A DNA stretch of 64,000 nucleotides from Flectonema sp. DT1601 (lineage: Eukaryota > Euglenozoa > Diplonemea > Diplonemida > Diplonemidae): contig OZ025810.1 of assembly GCA_964019425.1 (NCBI GenBank), positions 868,001 to 932,000 on the forward strand. Direction: 5' to 3'. The position numbers and the translations under genes are program-made. The notes below the pieces were generated by a model. It was not told the DNA's origin, ran no database searches, and saw only the letters and a program-made list of their open reading frames with translations. Within the stretch, counting starts at the first letter, position 1; every line of letters begins with the position of its first letter. Below are positions 1 to 12,269 of the stretch, in pieces.

Positions 1-3000
1 AAAGCAGCTCTTCAGGATAGTATTAAAGAAAAGCATTCTGACGTGAATGAATTAGAAAACCAAATTGAAGATTTAAAAAGTGAATTGCAATCAACAATAG
101 CAGCTGGTGGTCTTGACCAACAACTTCAAACAGTCGAAGGAGAACTGGAAGATCGAATCAACGAAATAGAATACCTACAAAAACAGTTGGCTGATACCAA
201 ATCAAAATTAGTAAACGACGTTGAAACAAGAAATCAAGAAATTCATATTCTTAAAAAAAGACTATCCAACACATCAGATGACTCTCTGGAACAACAACTC
301 TCCGATGCTAAAACTCATCTTCAAAATGCTAAAAATGAGTTAGAAGCTGCTCTTCATGGAGGTGCTTTAGAAAATGAATTTCATGCTCTAGAACGGGAAT
401 TCACTTTAAGCATATCAGAAAAACAAGAATTACAAAACCAATTAGAAAAATCTGAAGAACAGTTAAAGTTGATGACCGAAACTCATCAAAATGAGCGTTC
501 TAAAATGATTGAAGAAAAAGACGAACTACTAACAGAAATTAAAACTCTCAAATTACGAAAATCGGATTCACAAAACGTAATAGACATAGAAGAACTTTAT
601 GATGAGCTGAATGATGTAAGACTCCAATTAGAAGATAAGAATTCAGAGCTAGAGTGGAAATCAAGAGAAGTAACATCAGTCGAAAAATCACTACTTGACA
701 TTCAGAACGAAGTCAACACTCTCAGAGGAAGAGAATCCTCTAATGAAATTTGTGATAAAACGAATGATATCGAAATCAATAAAATAGTTTCGGAATTATC
801 AGCAGGGGGAAGTGAGCTTCAGCAAATCCTCTCATCAAAAGACGAAGAGATAATAAATTTAAAGAACAGTCTTGAAACTTTAAAAAATGAAGACAACACG
901 GTAGAATCATCAGATATGTTTAACATGGTATCTACTCTCATTCAAGACCTAAAAGCAGGTAGTGCGACACTACAAGATTTACTATCGTCAAAAGACAAGC
1001 AGATCGCGGGAATGAAAACGTTATCACGTGGTGTTCGAAATGGCAGTTCTTTTGGTGGAATGACCGTAGAAGTCGGTGAAGGGCAATCCGATACCGAAAC
1101 CAACAACATCGCAATCGTTGAAGGCTTAGTCTCGCAGTTGCGATCAGGAAACTTGGAATTAAACGAAATAATTTCTGCTAAAAACGAGCAAATAAAAATG
1201 CTTTGCAACTCATCAGAATCCGCAACTGGCCTTCCCAGTGATCCTGACAACGCTTTGAGCATGGTATCGGCTTTTTTATCTGAACTAAAAATTGGAAATA
1301 TGAGACTTCAGAAACTTTTATCTACAAAAGACGAACAGATAGCGATGCTCGTCGTTGAACAGTCAGACAACGCGACTCAGCAGAATGTTGTATCGCGTCT
1401 ACTTGTCGATTTACAAAATGGAAATAATCAACTTAGAGCTATCCTGACTGAAAAGGATGTTCAAATTCAAAAGTTAAAACAAACTCAACTACATTCTCAC
1501 ACGATAGAGGTTGTTCCTCCACCTAATTTTGATTCAAGCCTGTTGGCAGATAATTTTAAATTTTATCTTCATGGGTGTGAATCTGAAAGGGAAGCTGCTT
1601 ATGCGGCTGTTGAGGCATCTGAAGATGAGATTTTTAATTTAAAAAAAGAATTATTCTCAAAGACAAACGAGTTGAACGACACACTTTCTGACATGCAAAG
1701 CGAACGGGCGCTTCTGGCGCGCGAACGAAAGGCGACTTTAGAATTGATTGAGTCATTTAGTGATGGTTCTGTAGGGTCTCCTCTCTCACCAATGATCATG
1801 AAAGGGTTTTCTTTTGAAAGAAGCAAATCGTTTAAATTAAAAACACCTCCGTCGCATCCGTCTTCGGAGCCTTCGACAGATGTCACCTTCCTCGAGTCTC
1901 GTTGCTCAGCTCTTCAACAACAACTTCAAGAGAGTGAAAGTACAATTTCCTCTCTTCAACTTAAACTGACTGAGATGTCAAATGAGTGTCCTGCTGTGGA
2001 GTTCGATTCCACAGATAATCTTCTTCAACGTTTCAACACTGTGACGGTACAAAAATCAGCTCTTGAAAATCGTTGTACTCAACTTGAAGTTAATTTAAAA
2101 GAATTAAATGAAACAATCACAACTCAACCAATCACAGATGATTACACTTCTCCTAAACCTCTTCTAAATGAAACCATTGACAGACTGAAGAAGGAACTCA
2201 GTAATGTAATGGCACAAAAATCAGCTCTCGAAACTCGCTGTTCACAACTCGAAGAAGAGGTAAAACAGTTAAATGTGGCTGCGGAATCAGAAACAGACAC
2301 ACGTGATGAGATTCCTTCTGAACCTCCTCTCGATGAAATCACTGACAGTTTAAGAAAAGATCTGAGCTCCGTCACGGCACAGAAGTCAGCCCTCGAGACT
2401 CGCTGCTCACAACTCGAAGAAGAGGTAAAACAGTTGAATGTGACTGCGGAATCAGAAACAGACACACGTGATGAGATTCCTTCTGAACCTCCTCTCGATG
2501 AAATCACTGACAGTTTAAGAAAAGATCTGAGCTCCGTCACGGCACAAAAATCAGCCCTCGAAATCCGCTGTTCACAACTCGAAGAAGAAGTCAAACACTT
2601 GAATGAAATAATTTCGAGAACAGAACAGGAAGGAGAAGGACGCTGTGAAAGCGCTACCGAGCCTCCTCTTGACGAAACTACCGACAGCCTAAAGAAAGAA
2701 TTGAGCTCTGTGATAGCACAGAAAACAGCTCTCGAAACCCGCTGCTCACAACTTGAGGAGGATGTACAAGACCTGAATGAAACCATAAAGTCAGAGCAAG
2801 TCGCTCAGGAACTCGACGAAACTACCGACAGCCTAAAGAAAGAACTGAGCTCTGTGATAGCACAGAAGACAGCTCTCGAAACCCGCTGCTCACAACTTGA
2901 GGAGGATGTACAGGAATTGAATGAAACAGTGAAGTCAGAACAGGAACCGGCTGAGTATGATCTTCTTAGCGAAACTACTAAAAGTCTGAAGAAAGAACTC

Positions 3001-6000
3001 AGTTCTGTAGTCGCTCACAATTCAGCTCTCGAAACCCGCTGTTTACAACTTGAGGGAGATGTGAAGGACTTAAACGAAACAGTGAGATCAGAACAGGATG
3101 CACGCGATGAATGTACTTCTGAATCTCCTCTCGATGACACTACTGAGGAATTAAGAAAAGAATTGAGTTCTGTGATAGCGCAAAAGTCAGCCCTTGAAAC
3201 CCGCTGCTCACAACTAGAATCAGACAACAGAGAACTGAACGAAACAATTAAATCACAAGAAGTAGATGAGCAACACGTTGATCCAAATCTTCAGCATTTA
3301 CACGTTGTTGAAGGTGAGCTACAGCAAAGTAGAGAGGCATACGAACTTCAGAGGATCAAGTCTGCAGAATTAGAAAACGATGTCCTCGCCAGCAACACAA
3401 TAATCAGAAATTATGAAAGCAAACTTGACGTTGTGACGGCTGACTTCACACAAGCGAAGGAAACCATAGCGTTACTAAAACACAAAGAAGAAACTGAATC
3501 GGTGAGTGAGTTGTTGACTCAAAAAAGTGATTTGGAAAATCGTTGCCTCACTCTGTCGTCTGAAGTTGAGAAGCTCAAAAACGACATCAGCGAACTTCAA
3601 AATCAACTCTCACCTGAGGCAAGTGAAGTAGCTGACTTAACATCGTCGAATGCGACGATGAAGAACCAGTTGCGAGAAACAGAATTGATGCTAGCGACTA
3701 CACAACAAGATTGTGAGACACAGAAAAATAAAATCTCAGAATTCGAGAAAGAAAAATCAACTGGAGCACAACGACTACGAACATACTCACAAAAACTCGA
3801 AGTGATGTCAAGCGAGTTATCCAAAGCCAGAGAGACTATTGAGGTCCGCGACCTTCAAATTGAACGTGTCTCTGAGAAGTCAACAAGTGACGTAATTCGT
3901 GAAAAAGACACCACCATAGTCAGACTTCATGAAACTATTTCAAAGCTAAAAGAGCAAGTCAGAGGTGAGCAGTTGAAGCAAGCAGTTCCAGAGACTGAAT
4001 TACAAGAAAACCTTTTACATGCTCAAAGAAAACTTTCCGTTGCATCACAGAAACTAACCGTTCTCGAAACAGAGTTACACCAGGCAGATGACACAATTTT
4101 GATTAGAGATGCTCAGGTTGCCGAGCTTACAAAAAAAAAAAATTTGAAAAAATCTGAAAATGTAAACCAAACTAAAATAACAGAGCAAAGACTGTCAGTC
4201 TTAAGAAGTGAGATTTCAGAGAGAGACATTCAGCTAGCGATGCAATTGTCTCAGATTGAGAGTCTCAGTGATCGAAATGCTGAATTAGAATCGGATGTCA
4301 TATTACTGAAGATCAGTATTTCTGACATTTCTGATTCGAATCAAATTGCTCAACTAATAGCGGCCTTGGAGACTACTCGTAAAAGGACTGGGGCATGTCC
4401 TTCTGAAACTTCTGATTCACCTGATTGCGACGAATTATTATCATCGCTTATAAACAAATTAGAAAGTCGATTAAAGATGAGTGAGTCTCCTCTTACACGA
4501 ACATCATCAGATCCAACTTCTGTAGAATCTGATTTGGGAGTTCAACAGATTGGAGAAAAGACCGAAAGCAGTAACTTTGATTTGGAAGGGAAGCTGCGGG
4601 AAGCGACAACTCAATTCGGAGAGCTCCAATCACGAATATTAATTCTTAATGATGAAAAACAAACAACAATAGAGAAGCTTAGTAGTAGTTCTAAAGCCAT
4701 CATTGATGCCGAAGAAAAATTTCAGCAAATAACAACCCAATTCACAGAATTGCAATCAAAATTTTCAATTGTTGAAAGTGAGAAACGAATTCTCACTGAG
4801 AAGCTTTCGATTAGTTCAAAACAAACAGAAGAATTACAATCTCAGATCGACGGTTTACAAGAAAATGAAATTCGAGATCTGCGAAATCAAATAACAGAAT
4901 TAACATCAAAGCAATTGGATGACCAAACAAAAAGTAAAAACATTGAAGATGAATGTGATGCTTTGAGAGTCCAAGTTGAAGAAGGTGAGAACCGCATCAT
5001 CGAAATTAAAAGTGAAAATGAAAATTTAAAAAATCAAATCGAATCATTAGCGAAAGAGCTTGAAAATTGTCAAGAAATAGAGAGAGAGTTGCGGAGCGAA
5101 AAGCCGATTGACGACGTTTCAAAACATATTCAGCTGCTGAAGTCTGAAAATTCGGATCTCAGAGCGCAACTAGAAACCAGCGTTACTAAAGTTGCAGATG
5201 ATAAAAACGAAATTGAAAAATTAGAAGACACAATTTCTAACTTAATTGACGTTGCTGAAGATGACGGAGAAAAGATAGAAACACTTGAAAGACAACTGAC
5301 ACTGAAATCACAACAATCATGTGGTATGAGTTCGTTACTTAAATTGGAATTAACAAGAATTCAAGAAACAAATGAAGACGCGAGTTTCTGTCTCTTCGAT
5401 TCAGTTCAGCTACAAGCGACTATCCGAAGTAAGGATGATAAGATAGCAGATTTAGAAAAAACTTTATCAAAAATACATCCATCAAGCGACCTATTAGGTA
5501 AAGGTGAGCTCCATGCTAGCATTAAACTAGACATATCAAGACAGGAAACATATCGTGCGAATGAAGTTGTAAAAGAGCTTCAAGATACTATTGAAGTAAA
5601 ACAGTGCGAAGCCGATGAAATGACCAACAAGATAACAACCCTTCAAGATACGATAAGTAAAATTGCTCATTCAACACCTGGTGAAGAAGAACCAAAAATT
5701 GGATTATTGATTGGGTCGAGTTCACCAAATCACTTAAACGTTGCAGTTGATCCAGTCAATGATCATTTTAGAAAACGTGCTGCCTCAATTAAGGATGCTT
5801 ACAGTCATTTAACTCTCCTTGAGAAATTTAATGCTGAATCTCCCTTATCAATTTCACCGAATAGGAGTCCAACAGCTGAGGATAGGGTCGCGGCTTTAGA
5901 ATCACTTCTTCAACAGAAAGAATCTGAGCTGAAAGTTAGTCGCCAGAGTCTATCTCAAGCCCGTGACGACGTGGATAAGCTGAAAGGCAGAGCAACATCG

Positions 6001-6297
6001 GTGACGGCGGAGAATTCTGAATTTAAACGGAACCTAGAAGTTACTGGTTGTGAGAATGAGTTACTGAAACACAGAATTCATGAACTAGAAAAAGAAGTCT
6101 CTGACCGTCGTGAAGGAGGCAGTCATTCTCCGAATTCACTGAGTGATGGGGTATGTGTGGTTACATTGTTATGGAACTAGTTTGTGTGAAAAAAGCAGAG
6201 GGATTTAAAAAAAAAAAAAAAACAGGCTTCAGACATCACAGGTATTTTACACTCGAAGAGGAACTCAGGACCATCTCGGCGAGCAATCAGTTTGTAA
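1..6297 (+). CDS. Giant coiled-coil protein, 5' end outside the window
   Basis: The frame is open from base 1, so the start lies upstream. More than 2,060 residues are visible, nearly all heptad-rich and charged (E, K, Q, S, L), as in golgins, tethers or cytoskeletal coiled coils; no globular domain is seen. Two internal repeat families stand out. Five copies of a motif like LSxLxxGNxxLQxxLSxKDEQI lie at about residues 250-480 (counted from base 43). Eight copies of a motif like LSSVxAQKSALETRCSQLEE lie at about 680-1070, two of them near-identical with a 165-bp (55-aa) period. The first exon ends at 6150 before GTATGTG; a 75-nt intron (6151-6225) ends in an A-run plus CAG. Exon 2 (6226-6297) adds 23 basic residues (start ASDITGIL) and a TAA. 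Reading through the intron would also end soon, so the splice is inferred from donor, acceptor and phase. Function not identified beyond coiled-coil scaffold. Confidence 0.85.
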
Positions 6298-6505
6298 AAG
6301 TAGTATTTTTTTTTTTTTGATTCCCCATTCCCACCCCACCATTACGCATTGTTTTAAATAACTTCTTCTTCTTATTATTATTATTACTCTGGTCTTTAGT
6401 TTTCTTGACAAACATGTTTTCTGACGTCTGGCTTTCTCATCTCCCTTTTTTTTTATTGGGAGAGAATGTTTCTTACTTGAGGCAAACCATTACTAGCAAC
6501 CAAAG

Positions 6506-6536
<31 letters not shown>

Positions 6537-7544
6537 AAAGAAACTTTTGTTTTAGTACGTTGTGAAATTACCGTGTCACAAAAAAAAAAAGGAAACTTTT
6601 TTTTACTTTTTTTTTTTATTATTTTTTTTTTATATAAGTTTCTTGCTGTTGCTTTTTTTTCCCCCATCTTTTAGATAGTTTGTATTATATGCAGTATGTG
6701 AATGCAAAGTTTAAACTTTCGACTATTTTAATTTTTTTTTTAAATCTCTTACGCCAATCAAACTCTCTATTTGGCGCAATTAACCGTCTTAAGGCTACGC
6801 TGAAGGGAGTAGAGTCCATTCCCGCTAACTATAAAAAAAAAAAAAAAAAAGAAAAAAAAGTGTGAGTTTGGCACACAAGTAACCATTAGGATAGATCGCA
6901 TTTGCATATATGTTTTCGTTTCGTTTCTTTTTTTTTTTTTTTTTCCCCTCAAGTATTTTTTTTTTTTAAACCATTTTTTTATATAAAATACTGGCTGGTT
7001 CTTTCTCCGGTAAATATAATGTCCTGGCTGCATTTCATTGCGTTTTTTTTTTCTCTTTTCTTTTTTCTTTTTTTTTTTTTTTTCTTTGTACCGACGTGGT
7101 CGGAGAGGAAACTATTCAGGTTGAAAGCCGTTATTTCTTATGGTCAATGATTTATCCTCGTTTGACAGGATTCGAACGAAATATCAGGCTAATCTGAATA
7201 CTTTTTAAATTGTAACATTGTCGACCCTCCGTTTGTGTCAACGAAAAATGTGAGAAAAAAAAAAAAAAATCTGTTAAGTCTGCAACTACGATTGGGAGGT
7301 GAGTTCCCTATTTTTATTCATTCCTGCAACTGGACCAGATTGTACTGATTCGCGGACAATACAGCTGGAGTATTAGTTGATATTGGTAGTGTTTTTATTA
7401 TTTATTTATTTATTTTATTTGTTTTAATTCTCTTCCAGCTAAAACAAAAACTAATGACCAGAATAAAACAGGATTTTTTTTTTTTTTTTTAAAATTTAAA
7501 ATTTATAATTTATCAATCTATCCCAACAGATTTTGACAATAGTA
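6298..7544. other. Gene-free intergenic stretch with A/T homopolymers
   Basis: No credible coding exon is seen. The stretch holds many A or T runs of 10-30 nt and one copy of a dispersed ~100-bp element (7100-7200). It ends in a pyrimidine-containing stretch and CAACAG at about 7530, 15 bases before the next ATG, which looks like a 3' splice acceptor for a leader (cis or trans). Confidence 0.7.
7100..7200 (-). repeat. Dispersed ~100-bp element, copy 1
   Basis: Reverse-complemented, this stretch aligns with 15761-15870. Shared blocks in the same order are ATTCAGATTAGC, a TTCGTT(C)GAA block, GACCATAAGAAATA, CGGCTTT(T)CAA, TGAATAGTTT and CTCCGA. Both copies are bordered by homopolymers. No coding sense is seen. 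It could be a SINE, a conserved UTR element or a non-coding RNA; the family is not recognised. Confidence 0.6.
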
Positions 7545-9374
7545 ATGTCCGACATATCTGATGATGCGTCTGACGAGCTTCGCGTGATGGGATATCCACT
7601 TACTGTAAAGTCATTCAACATTCTCACCTACGACACCAGAGGTGTGCTTGTTGAGATTAATGCAGCGATTCGATTGGCAAAATCATTGAAAAAGCTATCT
7701 GCGAATGAAATAGTCAACAGAGCTGACACATTATTAAGTAAAAGACCATTCATAAGCGGATATCAATACGGAGCATGTGATGTAGTTATGTATGAGGAGA
7801 TAATGCAATCTTACCATGACATTCCCACGATCAGATGGTCATCAAGAGGGCATAAGCATAGCAATATACGACGATGGATGACTCTCTTAACAACAACATC
7901 ACTGATTGTTGATGTGGGTAGTTCCAAAGCATCAAAATCACTTATATCGTCCGTTGATACTGGTAGCACGTTGTCATATGTGAATTACTTTAAATCGTTT
8001 CGTATTAACGATGCAAACACATCAGGCTATCCCACAATAACAGTATTGTCATACAATTCTCTTTCGTCAAACGCATTCATTCGTTACGAGTCTCAAGATA
8101 AAGTTCGAGATAAAAAGATTATGCATGAAAGGATAAAATCACTTATAAGAATGGTATTCAGTTTCAGTGCTGATGTTGTTTTATTATCTGAAATTGACAG
8201 TGTAGATTACACTACCTATTGGAAACAAGCTCTCAATAGCCATGGCTACTCTTCTATTCATTGTTCAAGACCAAAATTTCATGGAAATAATAACCCAGAT
8301 GGACTGTTGTTGTTATGGAAAAAATCTGTTTTAAAAAAACGATATCTTGATAAAGTTAGATTAGATGACTATAGCAGAGCATCGATTGCATGTGAGTTGG
8401 TTGATGACCCGACGAGAAATGTTTCTTTAGTTTGTTGTTTTACTCACATCGAATCAGGGTTACCTGTGATCGTTGCGGGTTCTCATCTATATTGGAAACC
8501 AAAATGTTCGACTTACAAATTGTTTCATTCTGCTATTACAAGACAGCTGATGCAGTCTGCAGCTTTTCGTGAGCAATCGAATCACTTTATATATTGTGGG
8601 GATTTTAATATCAGGGCTGGTTCTGATGAGTATGATAAACTGATAAAGGGTACTTCATTGCAACTGTCATGTAAAAGTGAAATAACTGTTGTCAAAGGCG
8701 ATAGACATGAACTTCATTGTTGTCCAGTTGGAGACTCTGCCCTTCAATTCAAAATGCTGATTAATCAAAATCAATTAAAATGGGAAAATATAACTATTCA
8801 AGTTAAAGAACAAATTCACAATAGCGCGATAAAAAGCATCGCATTTGATGTGAAGGATGGTGTTGTTGAGGTCCCGTTTACGGGTTCTGGTCAAAATATT
8901 AACATAACAGAAGACATTCGTAGCAATTTTCAATCTACGGAAATTAAAATTAAACTACACCCGATGATGCATCACGATCTTAGTGAGTATGTTCGCCATA
9001 TTGAAGTGGAGTATTCATTCAAAAAAGAAAAAATAATTCCTTTGAAATCAGCTTATTCATCCTATTCTAAACATTTTAGTCAGGTACCAGAGCATCTGAT
9101 TCGGTCTACAAAAGAGAAATATCCCGAAGTAAATTATAATACTCTTGAGCCTCATTTTACAAACATAAATGATAGGGCTGATCCTCCGTTTTGTGGTACG
9201 CTTGATTACATATTGCATTCAAGTGATTTACGAGTCAGGTCACTCGCTGAATTACCTGATTATGAAACCATCCAATCTCGTGGAATGCCAAATGAAATTT
9301 CTATTCCTTCCGACCATCTCCCGCTGTGGGCAGAATTTGAATTAATTTCTCCTTCTAGGCAGTCTTGTGATTGA
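7545..9374 (+). CDS. GST-like domain fused to CCR4/nocturnin-type EEP nuclease domain
   Basis: The product is 609 aa. Residues ~35-112 resemble the GST-C-like N-terminus of eEF1B subunits (FISGYQYGACDVVMYEEI at ~69-86, then an RWSSRGHKHSNIRRW stretch). Residues ~165-601 are an endonuclease/exonuclease/phosphatase domain with the family's catalytic signatures: LSYNSL (N171), LLSEID (E216), GSHLYW (H314), CGDFNIRAGS (D353, N355), LDYILH (D554) and SDHLPLW (D590, H591). The nearest family by motif is the CCR4/nocturnin/angel group, so a 3'-5' deadenylase-like or related phosphodiesterase role is likely. About 110 residues (~380-490) are inserted between the GDFN and LDY motifs. The ATG at 7545 follows an acceptor-like CAACAG by 15 nt. 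No intron was placed. The catalytic residues look complete; the substrate is unknown. Confidence 0.8.
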   Translation: MSDISDDASDELRVMGYPLTVKSFNILTYDTRGVLVEINAAIRLAKSLKKLSANEIVNRADTLLSKRPFISGYQYGACDVVMYEEIMQSYHDIPTIRWSSRGHKHSNIRRWMTLLTTTSLIVDVGSSKASKSLISSVDTGSTLSYVNYFKSFRINDANTSGYPTITVLSYNSLSSNAFIRYESQDKVRDKKIMHERIKSLIRMVFSFSADVVLLSEIDSVDYTTYWKQALNSHGYSSIHCSRPKFHGNNNPDGLLLLWKKSVLKKRYLDKVRLDDYSRASIACELVDDPTRNVSLVCCFTHIESGLPVIVAGSHLYWKPKCSTYKLFHSAITRQLMQSAAFREQSNHFIYCGDFNIRAGSDEYDKLIKGTSLQLSCKSEITVVKGDRHELHCCPVGDSALQFKMLINQNQLKWENITIQVKEQIHNSAIKSIAFDVKDGVVEVPFTGSGQNINITEDIRSNFQSTEIKIKLHPMMHHDLSEYVRHIEVEYSFKKEKIIPLKSAYSSYSKHFSQVPEHLIRSTKEKYPEVNYNTLEPHFTNINDRADPPFCGTLDYILHSSDLRVRSLAELPDYETIQSRGMPNEISIPSDHLPLWAEFELISPSRQSCD

Positions 9375-9479
9375 TGGATTGCTTGTTTTTATTTTTTTTT
9401 GTTGTACCGTTACGGGATTCTGTCTGCGTTCAACGAAATATAGCCTAGCCTTAACCAATCTGAATGGGTTTTTTTTTTT

Positions 9480-9515
<36 letters not shown>

Positions 9516-9744
9516 TTGTAGCAGAAAATCCCAATCTCTCATCGCGTTCTGAAAGGTTTGCGAAAAAAATAGCTGTGTAACCAACCCGTGGTATTATGTT
9601 GTTGATTTTTATTATTATTATTATTTTTAAAAAACAGGGGTGATGGGGGTTAACTTTGTTAACTAAATTATTTCGTTTAATTTATAAAATTATTTTTTTT
9701 TCGTAGCAGGAGTCGGATCCACCCCCCTGCCTCCTTCCGCCAAT
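9375..9744. other. Intergenic stretch with T-runs and a partial dispersed element
   Basis: This is 370 bases of 3' flank and 5' flank. It contains an approximately 30-nt T-run (9487-9514), a partial match to the dispersed element (9431-9468) and a TCGTAGCAG acceptor-like site at about 9700, some 35 bases before the ATG of the next gene. Confidence 0.6.
9431..9468 (-). repeat. Partial copy of the dispersed ~100-bp element
   Basis: The stretch carries the TTCAACGAAATAT and AATCTGAAT blocks in the same order and orientation as the end of the 7100-7200 copy. The remainder of the element is not recognisable here. Confidence 0.4.
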
Positions 9745-12269
9745 ATGGAAGCGGAATTTAACAATGCCAGCTTCAATTCCCAGATGGCACTGGAAGTTTC
9801 TTCTGACATGAGAAACATGAGTTTTGGATCTCAAAACAATCTTCCTCTCGTTAACGAATGGCAATTTTGGTTAGACACTAAAGAAGACACAGGATCCACT
9901 ACCAGAAGTGCTTTGGGAGTAATCAGCACTATAAAGTTGTTTTGGTGGTTCTACGATAATATACAGGCAAAGCTACCGGAAAAGGCAACCATTCAGTTGT
10001 TTAAAAATGGTATTGAACCGAATTGGGGTCATCCGAGAAATATAAAGGGAGGACACTACAAGATAAAGTGTAAAACTCAGGCTGAAATTCAAAGACTCTG
10101 GCTGGACGTTGCCTTAGTCCTCATCGGAGAGCAGTTTGAGGACTCGCAGGATATCAACGGAGCAAGTTGTAATTTTACAAAACAAACTGTTATGTTTTGG
10201 TTAGCCGACGCTGAAGATGAAGATGTCAAGCAGCAGATTCGCAAAGAGCTTGTTTGCTTGTTACCGGCAGGAGCTACTATCGCTTTTGGAAATCACAGTA
10301 GTTTGTTAGGAAAAGAGGCAGTCTTAGTAGCGGCAAACCGACTAGTCGAAACCGATCCAATACCAATTTCTGAATCAGCTCCTACGGAAACATCACGTCT
10401 TCATAGTAAAGGAATTGCTATTGATATTGACTTAATCCCACCTACCACACATAGACTATCAAGGTCATGTCCTGATATCTTTGATGAGTTGGAATTGGAG
10501 CAGAGTTCTGTTCCCCTTCCCGCCCCAACTCGTCCGAGATCATTCTCAGAATGTGGAGTTTTTGATGAAATAACAACAAGGCGAGGTCGGTCATGGTCAC
10601 GAGTCAACCCTTACCCAAATAGAAGACGTGGGACATCAGGTGTTGGTAATGGATTACAACCTCCTGGTATGAGAAAGGTGTTATCAGCTAATGCTCTCGA
10701 TGAGTACATTCCACGTGAACCGATTCACACGTCCGTTCCAGGAACTACATTACGACATGTAAAGTCTTGGGCTGATGATGGTGATTCTGATATAAGTAGC
10801 AGGTGTTTATCACCAACTCATGGATGTTCTAAAATAGACGATCAATATGAGAGGCATCCATTGAGCTTTCCTCTTCAGCAAAATGAACCTCCAAGAAGTT
10901 CACCACAAAGAGGATTTTATGATGAGTATCCTGAGTGGGAGAGTGGTCCTCCATCACTAGCACACTCTGGACCTGTTTCTCCAGCTGGTCCACAACATAT
11001 GCATAATGCTACTCCAATTGCTCCTCCAGGTCAAATGGATTTCTCTCTTGGGGGTCCAATGATCCCCTCAGATGAGAATATCGGTTCATCAAGTGGATCT
11101 CCTTCGTCTGATCGTTTTAAAACAGAGTTAACCAACTTAATGTACTCCACTCAAATGCTTGCTAGTAACATACAACAGATGGCACCTCAGCAGAATGTTC
11201 GTTCTTCCTTGGTACCCATTCCAGTTGTTCAATCAAACCAGACTCATCCTCAACAACAACATCCTCAGGGACAGAGAGGTATGCAGCAACAGCAGAATGT
11301 TCATTGGGTTATGCCAACATTTCCAATGCAACAGCAACCTGCACCTGCTCAGGGAAGACAACAGCCACTCCATCAGCTTAATGCGCAACACTTAAAGCAG
11401 TTAAGTCAACAGCATCATTTGCAACCTGTGCAGCAACAGCCTCAGCAGCCTCCCCAGTCTACCTCTCCAAAGAAACAACCGAAAGGTCAGCGAATGAGGG
11501 GTGGCATTGCTACAGGTGGTCCTGCTGGAGTTATTCATGGTAGTGGTGCTACTCAAGGAAATCAATTTAATTGGGATGCCAATAAGATAATGGAGTTCTT
11601 GCTTGAATCTGATCCAGCCTCACCAGTCCTTAAAGCTGATGATGATTATGGCGAAAAATATTCGAAGTCTCGTTCTCCAAGAAACAGAAGAAAAATTCGG
11701 GAACGCAAAATCCGTGAAGCAGCGTACGCTGCAAAACGAGAAATGGAGATATGGACTCCGGTATGTGATGGGTTTTATTTGTGTCGTTATTATTAGTAAA
11801 TTCTGTTAGCAAAAAAAAACAAAAAAAAACAGATTTTCAGCGCACCAGATCACGCCTGGGTATCTCCTATTGAAAACAGATACATTTCTATCCCAGCATC
11901 TTTTACTATTCAAGAGTGGTATAGATTTGTTCAAGCGTGTAAAAAGGAACAAGTAGCCATCGCGGATCTTAGTTTAATGCCTGATGACATACTTGAAAAG
12001 CTTGGTGCCGAAACACAACAGCAACGATTCGAAGCTCGTTTTAGCAAAGTTGAAAATGGTCCTGCGGTTCATCCGTTCCACACATTAGCGAAGCAAGCAG
12101 AAGTTGCTGTATGTGCAAACTGTTTTTATTGGAATTTGGGAACTTTTGCAGCCCATGCGTAGGTAGAGAAGTTTTTCAAAGAAAAAAAAAAAACAAAAAA
12201 AAAAAAAAACAGCTTGCTCAACGGGATCAAAAGAACAACTTTCTGGCTGCACCATCAACACAGATGTGA
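9745..12269 (+). CDS. eIF4E-family protein with a long Q-rich C-terminal extension
   Basis: Exons 9745-11760, 11833-12108 and 12213-12269 give 782 aa. Both introns (72 and 104 nt) start GTATGT and end in A-runs plus CAG, and both junctions keep the frame. Residues ~35-190 form an eIF4E fold: EWQFWL, FWWFYDNIQ, LFKNGIEPNW, RLWLDVALVLIGEQF. The cap pocket is altered: the position aligning with human Trp56 is T53, and the Glu after the second cap Trp (human Trp102-Glu103) is Gly95, while W94 is kept. Residues ~230-640 are low-complexity, Pro/Gln/Ser-rich (poly-Q near 485-570), and the C-terminal ~140 residues are basic then mixed. Typical eIF4E is about 200 aa, so this is a large atypical member. 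A role in cap-dependent translation or mRNA repression is expected from the family; loss of canonical cap contacts leaves m7G binding uncertain. Confidence 0.8.

Noticed and set aside
7160-7180. tRNA T-arm-like GATTCGAAC
   Set aside because: The flanking 5-bp stems do not pair on either strand and no A-box or acceptor stem is present; the stretch belongs to the dispersed element.
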